The notes: generated from the letters alone by a model not told the origin. Shown: positions 28,145-36,921, counted from the stretch's first letter. The stretch is 49,060 nucleotides of DNA from Yinghuangia elevatio (GCF_040649515.1 NZ_JBEZFP010000062.1:1-49060); one strand, 5' to 3'. A program made the numbers and translations.

Positions 28145-29224
28145 ATGGTGGCAGCGGTGGGTCCGGTGGTCCTCGGGATCGAGACGTCCTGCGACGAAAC
28201 CGGCGTGGGCCTGGTCCGGGACGGCGTCGTCCTCGGTCAGGCGGTCGCGTCGAGCATGGACGAGCACGCGCGCTTCGGCGGTGTCGTGCCCGAGATCGCG
28301 GCACGAGCACACCTGCACTCGGTCACCCCGGTGGTCCGGGCGGCACTGGACGACGCGGGGCTCACGCTGGCCGACGTCGGCGCGGTCGCCGTCACCGCGG
28401 GCCCCGGGCTGGCGACGGCGCTCCAGGTCGGTGTCGCGGCGGCCAAGGCGTACGCGGTCGCGCTCGACGTGCCGCTGTACGGCGTGCACCACCTTGCCGG
28501 CCACGTCGCCGCCGCGACCCTTGACGGCGAACCGCTGCCGAACCCGTCGGTCGTGCTCATCGTCTCCGGCGGCCACACCTCCCTCCTCTACGTCCGCGAC
28601 CTGGCCGTCGACCCCATCGAGCACCTCGGCGACAGCGTGGACGACGCCGCGGGGGAGTGCTTCGACAAGGCCGCGCGCGTGCTCGGCCTGCCCTACCCGG
28701 GCGGTCCCAACGTCGACCGCGCCGCACGCGACGGCGACGCGCGGGCCGTGCGGTTCCCGCGTCCGATGACCGGGCCGCGCGACGACCCGTTCGGGTTCTC
28801 CTTCTCCGGCCTCAAGACCGCCGCGGCCCGCTGGGTGGAGGGGGAGCGCCGGGCCGGACGCGACCCCAACGTCGCCGACGCCGCGGCCTCGCTCCAGGAG
28901 GCGATCGCCGACGTGCTGACGCGCAAGGCGGTCGCGGCGTGCCGGGCCCGCGGCGTGGCGACCCTTGTCGTGGTCGGCGGCGTCGCGGCGAACTCGCGGG
29001 TGCGGGCCATGGCCGAGGAGCGCTGCGCGGAAGCGGGCATCACCCTGCGCGTACCGCCGCTGCGGCTGTGCACCGACAACGGCGCGATGACGGCGGCCGT
29101 GGGCGATCTGCTGATCCGGGCGGGCCGTCCGCCCGCGTCGCTCGACCTGACCATCGACCCGTCCGCACCGCTGATGGACGCCCTGCTGCAACCGCGTCCG
29201 GCCGAACTGCCCGCGGCGGTCTGA
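28145..29224 (+). CDS. tsaD: tRNA N6-threonylcarbamoyladenosine transferase TsaD
   Basis: A 359-residue TsaD (Gcp/Kae1 family), which transfers threonylcarbamoyl to A37 of ANN-decoding tRNAs together with TsaB and TsaE. The metal-binding motif HxxxH is H116-LAG-H120 in GVHHLAGH. The N-terminal VLGIETSCDETGVGLV, the nucleotide-site VSGGHTSLLYV, and the C-terminal LRLCTDNGAMTAA are all conserved. Length is normal. In most actinomycetes tsaD follows tsaE, tsaB and rimI; here none of these is next to it. It is followed after 37 bp by a phosphotransferase. Confidence 0.95.
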   Translation: MVAAVGPVVLGIETSCDETGVGLVRDGVVLGQAVASSMDEHARFGGVVPEIAARAHLHSVTPVVRAALDDAGLTLADVGAVAVTAGPGLATALQVGVAAAKAYAVALDVPLYGVHHLAGHVAAATLDGEPLPNPSVVLIVSGGHTSLLYVRDLAVDPIEHLGDSVDDAAGECFDKAARVLGLPYPGGPNVDRAARDGDARAVRFPRPMTGPRDDPFGFSFSGLKTAAARWVEGERRAGRDPNVADAAASLQEAIADVLTRKAVAACRARGVATLVVVGGVAANSRVRAMAEERCAEAGITLRVPPLRLCTDNGAMTAAVGDLLIRAGRPPASLDLTIDPSAPLMDALLQPRPAELPAAV

Positions 29225-29261
29225 GCGGGCGTACGGGGACCACGAACGGGGGCCGACCGGG

Positions 29262-30242
29262 ATGCGGGCGGACTGGAAGCCGGACCGCGCGTTCAGGCGC
29301 TTCGTCAGCGGCGCGCACGGCGCCGCGGGACGTGCCTGGCTCGCCGAACTGCCGGAGTTGGTCGAGGCGTACGCCGCACGCCGCGCACTCACGGTCGGTG
29401 ATCCCTACCCCCTGTCCTACAACTTCGTCGTCCCGGTGGACGGGCCGGAGGGCGCGGCCGTCCTGAAGATCGCTCCGCCCGGCACCGGCCACCTCGCGGC
29501 AGAGGCGGCCGTCCTGCGCGCCTGGGACGGCCAAGGTGCGGTGCGCGTATACGACTTCGACCCGGATCTCAACGCCTACCTCATGGAGCGCGCCGAGCCC
29601 GGTACGCCGCTCGCGGCCGACGTGACAGCGTCCGGTACGGCGGCGGCCGACGACGAGGCGACCGGCGTCCTGGCCGCGACCATGCGCGCGTTGTGGCGGC
29701 CCGTGCCACCCGGGCTCGAGGTCCCCGACATCGCCGCACACGCCCAGCACTTCGCCTGGTATCGCGCCGAGTTCGGCAGCGGTGGCCCGCTCGGCGACGG
29801 CCTGGTGGACCGCGCGGCGGAGGTGTTCGACGTCCTGGTCGCGACGTCCGGAACCCGGGTGCTCCTGCACGGCGACCTGCACCACGACAACGTCCTGCGC
29901 GCCCGACGCGCCGACGGCCCGGCGTGGCTGGCCGTCGATCCGCACGGCGCGGTGGGCGACCCGGGCTTCGACACCGCGCAACTGCTGTGGAACCCGGGAG
30001 ACTTCCTCGCCGGATCCCTGGGCTGTACGGCAGGCCGGGCGCTCGACGCGCGCCTGGACCGCCTCGCCGCGGACCTCGACGGCACGGTCCCCGGCGCCGA
30101 CCTCGGCCGCGAGCGGCTCACCGCCTGGGCGTTCGCGAAGGCGGTCCTTTCCGAGGTGTGGATGGTCCAGGACTTCGGCCGCCCCGGCGACTCGGCCTTC
30201 ACTGTCGCCCGACTCCTCGACCCCAAGGACGCGCTCACATGA
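29262..30242 (+). CDS. APH(6)/hydroxyurea phosphotransferase-like kinase
   Basis: A 326-residue protein of the aminoglycoside/hydroxyurea antibiotic-resistance kinase family (streptomycin 6-kinase type). The catalytic loop is HGDLHHDN (203-210), and the metal-binding motif is DPHG (226-229) in LAVDPHGAVGDPGFDTAQLLWNP (positions approximate). The ATP-site Lys is in AAVLKIAPP. Such enzymes phosphorylate aminoglycosides or small hydroxylated compounds. No antibiotic biosynthetic genes are near, so actual resistance is unproven. It shares ATGA with the DUF1697 gene. Confidence 0.9.
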   Translation: MRADWKPDRAFRRFVSGAHGAAGRAWLAELPELVEAYAARRALTVGDPYPLSYNFVVPVDGPEGAAVLKIAPPGTGHLAAEAAVLRAWDGQGAVRVYDFDPDLNAYLMERAEPGTPLAADVTASGTAAADDEATGVLAATMRALWRPVPPGLEVPDIAAHAQHFAWYRAEFGSGGPLGDGLVDRAAEVFDVLVATSGTRVLLHGDLHHDNVLRARRADGPAWLAVDPHGAVGDPGFDTAQLLWNPGDFLAGSLGCTAGRALDARLDRLAADLDGTVPGADLGRERLTAWAFAKAVLSEVWMVQDFGRPGDSAFTVARLLDPKDALT

Positions 30243-30784
30243 CCACCCGGACCACCCGGTACATCGCACTGCTGCGCGGCATCAATGTCGGCGGCCACAA
30301 CAAGGTCCCGATGGCCGAACTCCGGGCCCTCCTCGCCGACATCGGCTATGCGGACGCCAAGACGCTGCTGCAGAGCGGCAATGCGGTCTTCACCGCGCCC
30401 GCCACGGCGACGGCCAAGGTCGCCAAGGCCGTGGAAACCACACTGGCCGCGAAGTACGGCACCGACATCGCCGTCATGGTCCGCACCGCGGACGAGATCC
30501 GCGCCGCCGTCGACGCGAACCCCCTCGACGTGGGCCACCCTTCGAAGTTCCTCGTGGTGTTCTACGCCGACCCCGTCGACCGCACCAAGCTCGAAGGCTT
30601 CGACGCGAGCGCCCACGCCCCCGAGGAAATGGCCCTTTCCGAACGGGAGATCTACTACAACTTCCCCGAAGGCATGCGCGACGCCAAGCTTCCGATCGTC
30701 GTCGAACGCAAGCTCAAGGTCCGCGGCACCGGCCGCAATTGGGCCACCGTCACCAAACTCCTCGCCCTCGCGGAAGAGGAGTGA
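30239..30784 (+). CDS. DUF1697 family protein
   Basis: A 181-residue protein of the DUF1697 family. The hallmark N-terminus is YIALLRGINVGGHNKVPMAELRALLADIGY, followed by TLLQSGNAVF and the C-terminal RGTGRNWATVTKLLALA. Function is unknown; the fold is ferredoxin-like by family knowledge. The ATG overlaps the stop of the phosphotransferase, so the two are co-expressed. It is convergent with the SDR gene. Confidence 0.93.
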   Translation: MTTRTTRYIALLRGINVGGHNKVPMAELRALLADIGYADAKTLLQSGNAVFTAPATATAKVAKAVETTLAAKYGTDIAVMVRTADEIRAAVDANPLDVGHPSKFLVVFYADPVDRTKLEGFDASAHAPEEMALSEREIYYNFPEGMRDAKLPIVVERKLKVRGTGRNWATVTKLLALAEEE

Positions 30785-30824
30785 GAGTTCGGGCACTGGG
30801 TGAACGGTGCGGGCGCGGCCGTCC

Positions 30825-31634
30825 TCAGCGGGTGGGGGCGTTGAAGCCCCCGTCGGGGTAGAGGATCGAGCCGGTGAAGTACGACGACTCGTCACAGGCG
30901 AGGAAGAGCACGGTGTCGGCGACCTCGCGGGGCTGCCCGAAGCGGCCCATGAGGGTGCGGCCGGTGACGCCCGCGGCGGCGGCCTCGTCGGCGCGGGTCG
31001 CGGCGGTCATCGGGGTTTCGATGAAGCCGGGGCCGACGGCGTTGACGCGGATGCCGTGCGGGGCGAGTTCGACCGCGAGGGACTTGGTGAGCATCCACGC
31101 GCCGGCCTTGGACACGGCGTACGGGGTGCTGTTGCCGCTGGTCCACACCGAGCAGATCGACGCGATGTTCACGATCGACCCGCCCTGACCTGCGGCGATC
31201 ATCTGCCGGGCCACGGCGCGGTCCGTGTACATCAGGCCGTTGAGGTTGACGTCGACCACCCTGTGCCAGGTGTCGGTCGACCACAGCAGTCCCGCGTCGG
31301 TGCCGTCGTGCTCCTGCTCGCCGGCGCCGACGGCGGCGCTGCTGACCCCGGCCGCCGCGACCAGGACGTCGATACGTCCCCACCGCTCGACCGCGTCGCG
31401 CGCGAGTTCCTCGCACCGCTCGGCGTCGGTCACATCCACCGCGAACGCGCTCGCCGCCCCGCCGGCCGCGGTGACCTCCCCCGCGACCGCGGCGGCGCGT
31501 TCCCCGTCCAGATCGGCCACGACGACCGCGGCGGCGCCTTCCTCCGACAGCCGCAGCGCCGACGCCCGCCCCAACCCACTGGCGCCCCCGGTCACCACCA
31601 CGACCTTGCCGTCCATCCGCCGTGCCGCCACCAC
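30825..31634 (-). CDS. SDR-family oxidoreductase
   Basis: A 269-residue classical short-chain dehydrogenase. The cofactor motif is TGGASGLG (15-22), with D41 at the end of strand 2 favouring NAD over NADP; NAAAG is replaced by AAAG at 93-96. The catalytic residues are S159 in VNIASI, Y172 and K176 in YAVSK. The C-terminal YPDGGFNAP is typical. Start choice is uncertain: GTG 31634, GTG 31631 or ATG 31616; GGAGG (31640-31636) is very close to the first two. The promoter has a palindromic operator between -35 and -10. Substrate unknown. Confidence 0.9.
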   Translation of the reverse strand: MVAARRMDGKVVVVTGGASGLGRASALRLSEEGAAAVVVADLDGERAAAVAGEVTAAGGAASAFAVDVTDAERCEELARDAVERWGRIDVLVAAAGVSSAAVGAGEQEHDGTDAGLLWSTDTWHRVVDVNLNGLMYTDRAVARQMIAAGQGGSIVNIASICSVWTSGNSTPYAVSKAGAWMLTKSLAVELAPHGIRVNAVGPGFIETPMTAATRADEAAAAGVTGRTLMGRFGQPREVADTVLFLACDESSYFTGSILYPDGGFNAPTR

Positions 31635-31681
31635 ACCTCCAGGCCGTCCTGCCGCACCGACGATCCGCCGGGGCCGCCCCC

Positions 31682-31710
31682 ACCGTAGAACTGACGCAAC
31701 GTCAGGTCAA
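31682..31710 (-). promoter_or_regulatory. SDR promoter with palindromic operator
   Basis: On the minus strand TTGACC (31710-31705) and TACGGT (31687-31682) are spaced by 17 bp. The spacer is filled by the palindrome CTGACG-N3-CGTCAG (31691-31705). This is the classic layout for a TetR-type repressor. The operator matches the palindrome at 3098-3112 in 13 of 15 bases. Confidence 0.6.
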
Positions 31711-32105
31711 CGTATGATGACAAAACTCGCAGGTCACACGCCCTTGGCGTCGCCTCCGCACGGCCCGGTCGAGAATCCGCCAGAAGACCGAGGCGACCCC
31801 GGCGCCGCCGCCATCGCGCCCGGGAACAACTCGTGCCGTACCGCGGCCGCCCGGATCTTCGGTGCGGGATGGGTGCGACTGGTCAGGCGGGGTGGGCACG
31901 GGGGGCGAGTATGGCGCCCCGGGGTGCGGTGCGGAAGGCCAACGGCTCGATGGCTCCGTCCGCATCGGCGACGCGTTCGGTCCGGGCCCTCGCCGGAGCC
32001 GGTCCCAGGCCCGGCCCCGGCTCCCGGCCACGGCCCCGCCGATCACGGTGCTCTCCCGTCCTCTTGTTTCCGAACTTCGGGGGCCGCCGTCACCCGCTCG
32101 TCGGG
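31711..32105. other. Gap without a convincing gene, possible rightward promoter
   Basis: Almost 400 bp between the SDR promoter and the end of the AraC gene. On the plus strand ACTGAC (31690-31695) and TATGAT (31713-31718) are spaced by 17 bp, a good promoter shape, and point into this gap. The only plus-strand frame from 31714 (about 143 codons) is low-complexity and has no recognised domain; the minus-strand frame is similar. It could be a decayed gene or a non-coding transcript. I cannot decide. Confidence 0.35.
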
Positions 32106-32903
32106 TCACGGGTGTTCGTCGGGCGGATCGCCGTGGAGGTAGCGGCCGGGGGAGGTGCCGACGGTTCGGCGGAACGCGGCGAGGAAGGCGCTGGGGGTGG
32201 CGTACCCGACGGCGTGCGCGACGCGGGACACCGGCAGGCCCTCGGCGAGCAGGGGGAGGGCGGCGCGCAGGCGTACGCGGGTGCGCCAGCGGTCGAAGCT
32301 CATGCCGGTGTCCTGCACGAACAGCCGGGTGAGCGTACGCCTGCTCACTCCGACGGCACGCGCGTGCGCCTCGAGGCCGCGGGCGTCGGCGGGGTCGGCG
32401 AGCAGTGCGTCCGCCACCTCGCGTACGCGGTCGTCGGCGGGGAGCGGCACGTCGATCGGCGTCGACGGCAGCGGCCGCAGCAGGTCCGGCACCACCGCCT
32501 CGGCCCGCAGCCGGACGTCGTCGGCGAGGTCGTCCCGGTTGAGGTACGCGATGAGGTGCGCGAGCAGCCCGTCCACCGCGACGGGGGTGGGTTCCGTCCA
32601 GTCCAGGACACAGCGGGCAGGGTCGATGTAGAGGCTCGACAGCACCGCGTCGCGCGTCGCGCCCGTCCGGTGCACGACTCCGGCGGGCACCCACAGCGCC
32701 AGCGTGGGCGGCAGCACCCAGTATGCGTCGTCGACCGCGACACCCAGGACTCCGCTGCGCGTCCACGCCAACTGGTGGTGCGTGTGGCTGTGCGCGGCGA
32801 TCCAGTCCCCGGACGTCAGCGGGAAGTTCCCGACGACGATGGCGCCCACGCCCGGTGGCACCGTGTCCGCGTTCAGCGCCTCCAACTCCCGCACGACCTT
32901 CAT
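32106..32903 (-). CDS. AraC-family transcriptional regulator
   Basis: A 265-residue regulator with an N-terminal cupin-like arm (residues about 15-100: HSHTHHQLAWTRSGVLGVAV, LPPTLALWVPAGVVHR) and a C-terminal pair of helix-turn-helix motifs (about 165-258: GLEAHARAVGVSRRTLTRLFVQDTGMSFDRWR, then VSRVAHAVGYATPSAFLAAFRRTVGTSPGRY). It is divergent from the DHA2 efflux gene 84 bp away, so it probably controls it. ATG 32903 is preceded by TAGCCT (32916-32911) and a 7-base spacer, so the transcript is probably leaderless. The inducer is unknown. Confidence 0.92.
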   Translation of the reverse strand: MKVVRELEALNADTVPPGVGAIVVGNFPLTSGDWIAAHSHTHHQLAWTRSGVLGVAVDDAYWVLPPTLALWVPAGVVHRTGATRDAVLSSLYIDPARCVLDWTEPTPVAVDGLLAHLIAYLNRDDLADDVRLRAEAVVPDLLRPLPSTPIDVPLPADDRVREVADALLADPADARGLEAHARAVGVSRRTLTRLFVQDTGMSFDRWRTRVRLRAALPLLAEGLPVSRVAHAVGYATPSAFLAAFRRTVGTSPGRYLHGDPPDEHP

Positions 32904-32910
32904 GGCCGCA

Positions 32911-32981
32911 AGGCTATGTCCTCAACGCGCTATCACGTGGCCCGGTAGCGGATCGCGGACACGGTGGGTGCCGCCTAGCGT
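32911..32981. promoter_or_regulatory. Divergent leaderless promoters, AraC / DHA2
   Basis: TAGCCT on the minus strand (32916-32911) and TAGCGT on the plus strand (32976-32981) are -10-like elements placed 7 and 6 bases before the two start codons. Neither gene has a ribosome site. GCTAT is repeated between them (32913-32917, 32929-32933). Both genes therefore probably start transcription at the A of ATG. Confidence 0.5.
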
Positions 32982-32987
32982 CGTCGT

Positions 32988-34481
32988 ATGCCCATTGATC
33001 CTCCGGGCGCGGCAGCTTCGTCCGCCGCGACCGTACCGTCCGTTGCCCCCTCCACCCCTCGGCAAGGCCTCGCCGACCGCCGCATGGTGGCTCTCACCGT
33101 CCTGTGCTTCGTCCAGTTCATGCTGGTTCTGGACGACACCGTGGTGAGCGTCGCGCTGCCGAGCATTCGCGGCGATCTCGGGTTCGGTACGGCGGGCCTG
33201 GCATGGGTCGTCAACGCGTACTTCCTCGCCTTCGGCGGACTGCTGCTGCTCGGCGGCCGGATGGCGGACCTGCTCGGGCGCCGCCGCGTGTTCCAGTGGG
33301 GCGTGGCCCTGTTCGGCGCGGCGAGCCTGCTCTGCGCGCTGGCGCAGGAGCCGTGGCAGCTCGTGGCCGGGCGCTTCGTGCAGGGCGCGGGTGCCGCGGT
33401 CGCGAGTCCGGCGGCGCTGTCGCTGATCAGCTGCCTGTTCCCCGGTCCCGAGGAGCGCGGCCGGGCGCTGGGCATTTGGGGTGGCATCGCCGGGCTGGGC
33501 GGCACCATGGGCCTGGTGGTCTCGGGGGCGCTGACGGACCTCGCGTCGTGGCGGTGGATTTTCCTGATCAACCTGCCGGTAGCTGCTGCCGCACTGGTGC
33601 TGATGCCGCGCCTGGTCGCGGAGAGCCGGGCGCCCGACTCCGCGCGGGGGCTCGACGTGCCCGGCGCCGTCCTCGGCACCGGCGCGGTCGTGGCGCTCGT
33701 CTACGGCCTGCTTCAGACCGCGGAATCGGGTTGGGGCGACGCGGCGTCCGTCGTGCCGCTGGTGCTCGCCGCGGTCCTGGCCGCGGTGTTCGCGGCGGTG
33801 GAGGCGCGTACCGCCGAACCGCTCGTGCCGGCTGCCTTTCTGGCTGTCCGCGCGCGCCTCGTCGCCAACGGGGCGACGCTGCTGGTCTCCGCGTCCCTGT
33901 ACGCGATGGCCTTCCTGCTGATGCTGCACCTGCAATCGGTGCTGCACTACGAGCCGTTCACCGCCGGGATGGCCTATCTGCCCTACGGCGCCGGGATCCT
34001 GACCGGTGTGTGGCTGTCCTCGCGCGCGGTCGCGGCGCTCGGGATGAGGTGGGCGCTGGTGGCGGCACTGCTGATCACCGCGGCCGGCAACGTGCTGCTG
34101 GCCGGCATCGAACCGGGCGACGGGTACGCCTCCGGCGTCCTTCCGGGGCTTCTCGTCACGAGCCTGGGCTGCGGACTCGCCCTGCCCGCCCTGGCGACGG
34201 CCGCACTCACCGGCACTGGCGAACACGACGCGGGGCTCGGATCCGCCGTCTTCACCTCGATGCAACAGATCGGCGGAGCCGTCGGGTTGGCGACCCTGGT
34301 CGCCCTCGCCACGCACCGTACGGACGCCGCCCTGGCCGACTCGGCCGACCCGAACCGCGCCGCCACGGACGGCTTCTCCCTCGCCCTCCTGGGAGCCGCA
34401 GCCCTCCTGGCCCTGGCCGCCATCCTGGCCGCCACCCTGTTGAACGCGTCCCGCAGCACGGCGCGCGACGCCACGACATGA
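32988..34481 (+). CDS. MFS drug:H+ antiporter, DHA2 (14-helix) family
   Basis: A 497-residue transporter with 14 predicted membrane segments. The DHA2 motif is clear in LDDTVVSVALPSIRGDLGF (helix 1), motif A in GGRMADLLGRRRVF and the antiporter motif in GRFVQGAGAAVASPAALSLI; the C-terminal half has AYLPYGAGILTGVWLSSR. Members such as EmrB and QacA export drugs and toxic cations. The AraC regulator is divergent and likely controls it. The leaderless-type start is ATG 32988. Substrate unknown. Confidence 0.93.
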   Translation: MPIDPPGAAASSAATVPSVAPSTPRQGLADRRMVALTVLCFVQFMLVLDDTVVSVALPSIRGDLGFGTAGLAWVVNAYFLAFGGLLLLGGRMADLLGRRRVFQWGVALFGAASLLCALAQEPWQLVAGRFVQGAGAAVASPAALSLISCLFPGPEERGRALGIWGGIAGLGGTMGLVVSGALTDLASWRWIFLINLPVAAAALVLMPRLVAESRAPDSARGLDVPGAVLGTGAVVALVYGLLQTAESGWGDAASVVPLVLAAVLAAVFAAVEARTAEPLVPAAFLAVRARLVANGATLLVSASLYAMAFLLMLHLQSVLHYEPFTAGMAYLPYGAGILTGVWLSSRAVAALGMRWALVAALLITAAGNVLLAGIEPGDGYASGVLPGLLVTSLGCGLALPALATAALTGTGEHDAGLGSAVFTSMQQIGGAVGLATLVALATHRTDAALADSADPNRAATDGFSLALLGAAALLALAAILAATLLNASRSTARDATT

Positions 34482-34511
34482 CCACGAAGCCCTTGTCCCC
34501 CGAGCGAGGCG

Positions 34512-35147
34512 TCAGGGTACGAAGGCCATCAGCGCCATTGCGGTCATCATCGCGGCTGAACAGGCGGATGTGACCGAGGGGTTCGCCTGGAGTCCGGGAC
34601 CGGCGCTCACACTCGGGCTCACGCCCACGTCCCCGCCGGCGCCGCGGGCGGGTCCGGGGCCGGGTCCGATTACGGCTCCGGTCTCGGGTTCGGCAGCGCA
34701 AGCGAAGGCGGGACGGCGGCGGTCGGTGGCGGCGAGGGCGAAGCGGGCGACGGCCCAGAGGGCGAGGACGCCGACGTACGGTCCCAGCCACCAGTCGGAT
34801 GTTCCGGCGTGCGCGCCGCCGCCGGTCGAGCCGTGCGCCGCGCCGCCGTGCAGGGCCGGCATCAGGAGTGTGAGTACGCCCATCACGTACAGATCCAGCG
34901 CGACCGCCACGCGCCGACGCGGCAGGCCGGGGCCCGGGCGGCCGAGCGCCCAGGCCGCCGCGCCGCCGAGGACGAGCATCCAGCCCGCCGGACCGAGTGG
35001 GTCGTGCTGCGGCAGGACCATCGCCCCCATGGCCGCCCCCATGGCCAAGTGCGGTGCCCATGACCGCACTTGGCCCCGCCGGTGGAGGTACGCCCCGACC
35101 AGTCCCGCAACGACTCCGAGCGCGCCGGCGATCACCTGTGCGTCCAT
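34512..35147 (-). CDS. Small membrane protein, DUF5134-like
   Basis: A 211-residue integral membrane protein with about six hydrophobic segments. HLAMGAAMGAMVLPQHDPLGPAGWMLVLGG and a later MGVLTLLMPALHGG resemble the Met/His-rich helices of actinobacterial DUF5134 proteins. A Gly/Pro-rich loop (GPGPGPARGAGGDVG) precedes the last segment, which is Met-rich (AAMMTAMALMAF). His and Met in membrane helices suggest metal or haem binding, but this is speculative. ATG 35147 follows GGAAG weakly. It is convergent with the DHA2 gene. Confidence 0.7.
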   Translation of the reverse strand: MDAQVIAGALGVVAGLVGAYLHRRGQVRSWAPHLAMGAAMGAMVLPQHDPLGPAGWMLVLGGAAAWALGRPGPGLPRRRVAVALDLYVMGVLTLLMPALHGGAAHGSTGGGAHAGTSDWWLGPYVGVLALWAVARFALAATDRRRPAFACAAEPETGAVIGPGPGPARGAGGDVGVSPSVSAGPGLQANPSVTSACSAAMMTAMALMAFVP

Positions 35148-35237
35148 TCCGGTGTTCTTCCCCGGAAGTCCGCGAATTGCCCGTACCAGTGGGAGCGCGG
35201 GGATGTCCGGCAAACGCGCCCCCCGCGCTCCGCGGCG

Positions 35238-36482
35238 TCACCGACGGGTGAGGGCGCGGTCCAGGAGTACGACCGGCACAGTCGCGGCGGCCAGTCCCGC
35301 GCCGATCCACGCGACCGACGTGACCCCGGCACCCGCGTCCAGCGCCACCCCGGCCAGCGCGGGGACGATGCTGATGCCCAACTGGAACGCGGAGACCGTG
35401 GTCGCCCCCGCGAGCGTCGGTGCGTCCGCGGCGATGGCGAACACCCGTCCGTAGATCGCGGGGTTCAGCACGAACCCGGCAACTCCCAGGAACAGCACGA
35501 GCGGTACGACGGCCCACACGTGTTCCGCAAGCAGCGCAAGCAGCACCGAACCGACGAGAATCCCGGCCGCTCCGATCAAGAGCGCGTGGAAGGGTCGTCC
35601 GTCGGAGATTCGGCCGCCGACCGCGAGGCCGATGAACGCGCCGGCACCGAACAGCGCCAGGACGGCCGGGACCCACACCTCGGGAATGCCGGTCACGTCG
35701 GTCAGGAACGCCGCCAGGTAGTTGAAGGAAATCATGTACGCGGCTGTGCTGAGGATCGTGACGCCGTATACCGCCCACAGTTGCGGCCGCCGCAGCGTGC
35801 GCAGTTCGCGCCGTACGCTCGGCTCCCCGTCCGCACGGGTCTCCGGCAGCGTGAACAGGACGGCGAGCGCCCCCGCGACGGTGAGCGCGACCACTCCCCA
35901 GAACCCGCCCCGCCATCCGGTGAAGTAGCTGAGCAGAGCGCCCGCCGGGCCGCCCGCGATCATCGCAATGCCCAAGCCGCTGACCACGACTCCGGACGCG
36001 CGGGCCGTGCGGTCCGGCGTGACGAGGCTGATCGCGGTGACCGCCGCGACCGCCCAGAACCCCGCGTACGCCAGCCCGCTGACGAAGCGGCTGACCAGCA
36101 GGACGGCGTAGCTGTCGGTGACCAGTCCGGCCGCGACGGAAGCGGCGAAGAGCAGTTGTGTGACGACCAGGGTCGTACGCCGCGGCCAGTTCAGCGTCAT
36201 GACGGCCAGCGGCGGCCCGCCGATGACGACGCCGGCCGCGAAGGCCGAGATCAGCGTGCCCGCGGACGACAGCGAGACGTCCAGGTCGTCGGCGACCGCG
36301 GGCAGGACGCCGGCCAGCAGGAACTCGGCGCTGCCCATCGCGAACAGGCTGAAAGCCAGCAAATAGACGCCCAGCGGCATCCGCCCGCCCGGTGCCTCAA
36401 CGCCTCTTCCGTCAACTGCTGTTCCGTCCGGCGGCCGGACCTCGTCGGCGCGGTCGACCGTCATGTCGCGGTGTGTCTCCAT
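35238..36482 (-). CDS. MFS efflux pump, Cmx/CmrA-like
   Basis: A 414-residue 12-helix major facilitator. The first helix region (MPLGVYLLAFSLFAMGSAEFLLAGVLPAVADDL), motif A-like region LNWPRRTTLVV and the downstream ALAYAGFWAVAAVTAISLVTPDRTARA resemble the Cmx/CmrA chloramphenicol exporters of actinobacteria. ATG 36482 lies eight bases after GGAGG (36495-36491). It is divergent from the HTH/Clp-N pair with a 229-bp gap containing two identical-type palindromes nearer to the HTH gene. It may be co-regulated. True chloramphenicol export is unproven. Confidence 0.88.
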   Translation of the reverse strand: METHRDMTVDRADEVRPPDGTAVDGRGVEAPGGRMPLGVYLLAFSLFAMGSAEFLLAGVLPAVADDLDVSLSSAGTLISAFAAGVVIGGPPLAVMTLNWPRRTTLVVTQLLFAASVAAGLVTDSYAVLLVSRFVSGLAYAGFWAVAAVTAISLVTPDRTARASGVVVSGLGIAMIAGGPAGALLSYFTGWRGGFWGVVALTVAGALAVLFTLPETRADGEPSVRRELRTLRRPQLWAVYGVTILSTAAYMISFNYLAAFLTDVTGIPEVWVPAVLALFGAGAFIGLAVGGRISDGRPFHALLIGAAGILVGSVLLALLAEHVWAVVPLVLFLGVAGFVLNPAIYGRVFAIAADAPTLAGATTVSAFQLGISIVPALAGVALDAGAGVTSVAWIGAGLAAATVPVVLLDRALTRR

Positions 36483-36664
36483 CACCCTCACCTCCGCGAG
36501 GACCATGGCAGCGCCGATGCTCGATCGGGAACTTTCGTTGCCAAAACCGGGACGCATCGATGGCTTCGGCGGCTCGCCAACGCCGCGCGCCGGAAGCCCT
36601 GTTCGCCGATGCCGACACCGACGCAGGTTGCCCGGGGCCCGGGGAGCGGCCGCCATGGCGCGGC

Positions 36665-36708
36665 GTCAACTGTGGTTGACAAGGCGCCGATGTCAACTTA
36701 GATTGACA
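36665..36708 (+). promoter_or_regulatory. Promoter with two GTCAA-N6-TTGAC operators
   Basis: Two palindromes of the same form occur: GTCAACTGTGGTTGAC at 36665-36680 and GTCAACTTAGATTGAC at 36692-36707 (27 bp apart). TTGACA (36676-36681) and TAGATT (36699-36704) with a 17-bp spacer form a near-ideal promoter; each box lies within one operator. ATG 36712 follows seven bases later, so the transcript is probably leaderless. Binding would block RNA polymerase, most likely by the downstream HTH protein. Confidence 0.7.
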
Positions 36709-36711
36709 GGT

Positions 36712-36921
36712 ATGAGCAACGCAACCGACCTGGCCACGAAGGCCGGGGATCGTGATCCACGGGTCGGGTTGCGGGCGGTCGCCGCGTTGCGGCGGCTGCT
36801 CGAGCAACTGGAGTCCGTACAGGTCCGCAGCGCCCGCAACCAGGGATGGTCGTGGCAGGAGATCGCCCAGGAACTCGGCGTCTCCCGTCAGGCCGTGCAC
36901 AAGAAGCATGGGAGGCAGTGA
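36712..36921 (+). CDS. Small helix-turn-helix protein, partner of Clp-N protein
   Basis: A 69-residue protein. Residues 18-42 form a helix (LRAVAALRRLLEQLESVQVRSA), and residues 45-66 a helix-turn-helix (GWSWQEIAQELGVSRQAVHKKH). Such proteins are usually encoded just before a Clp-N domain protein in Streptomyces. Mycobacterial ClpC2 carries both parts in one chain (HTH-like part, then ClpC1-NTD-like part). Here the stop TGA overlaps the ATG of the Clp-N gene by one base, so they are tightly coupled. The paired palindromes over its promoter are its likely binding sites. ATG 36712 is leaderless-type. Confidence 0.85.
   Translation: MSNATDLATKAGDRDPRVGLRAVAALRRLLEQLESVQVRSARNQGWSWQEIAQELGVSRQAVHKKHGRQ

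Noticed and set aside
29262..30242. Streptomycin resistance gene
   Set aside because: The family match is good, but there is no associated streptomycin pathway and the family also includes general hydroxyurea-type kinases. Left as family-level annotation.
31714..32142. Possible gene of about 143 codons starting at 31714
   Set aside because: Low-complexity composition, no recognised domain, overlap with the AraC gene end and no ribosome site.
32106..32766. Long reading frames opposite real genes in other frames
   Set aside because: Long open frames on the wrong strand are expected at this GC content. They lack domain signatures and proper starts, and they overlap clear genes.
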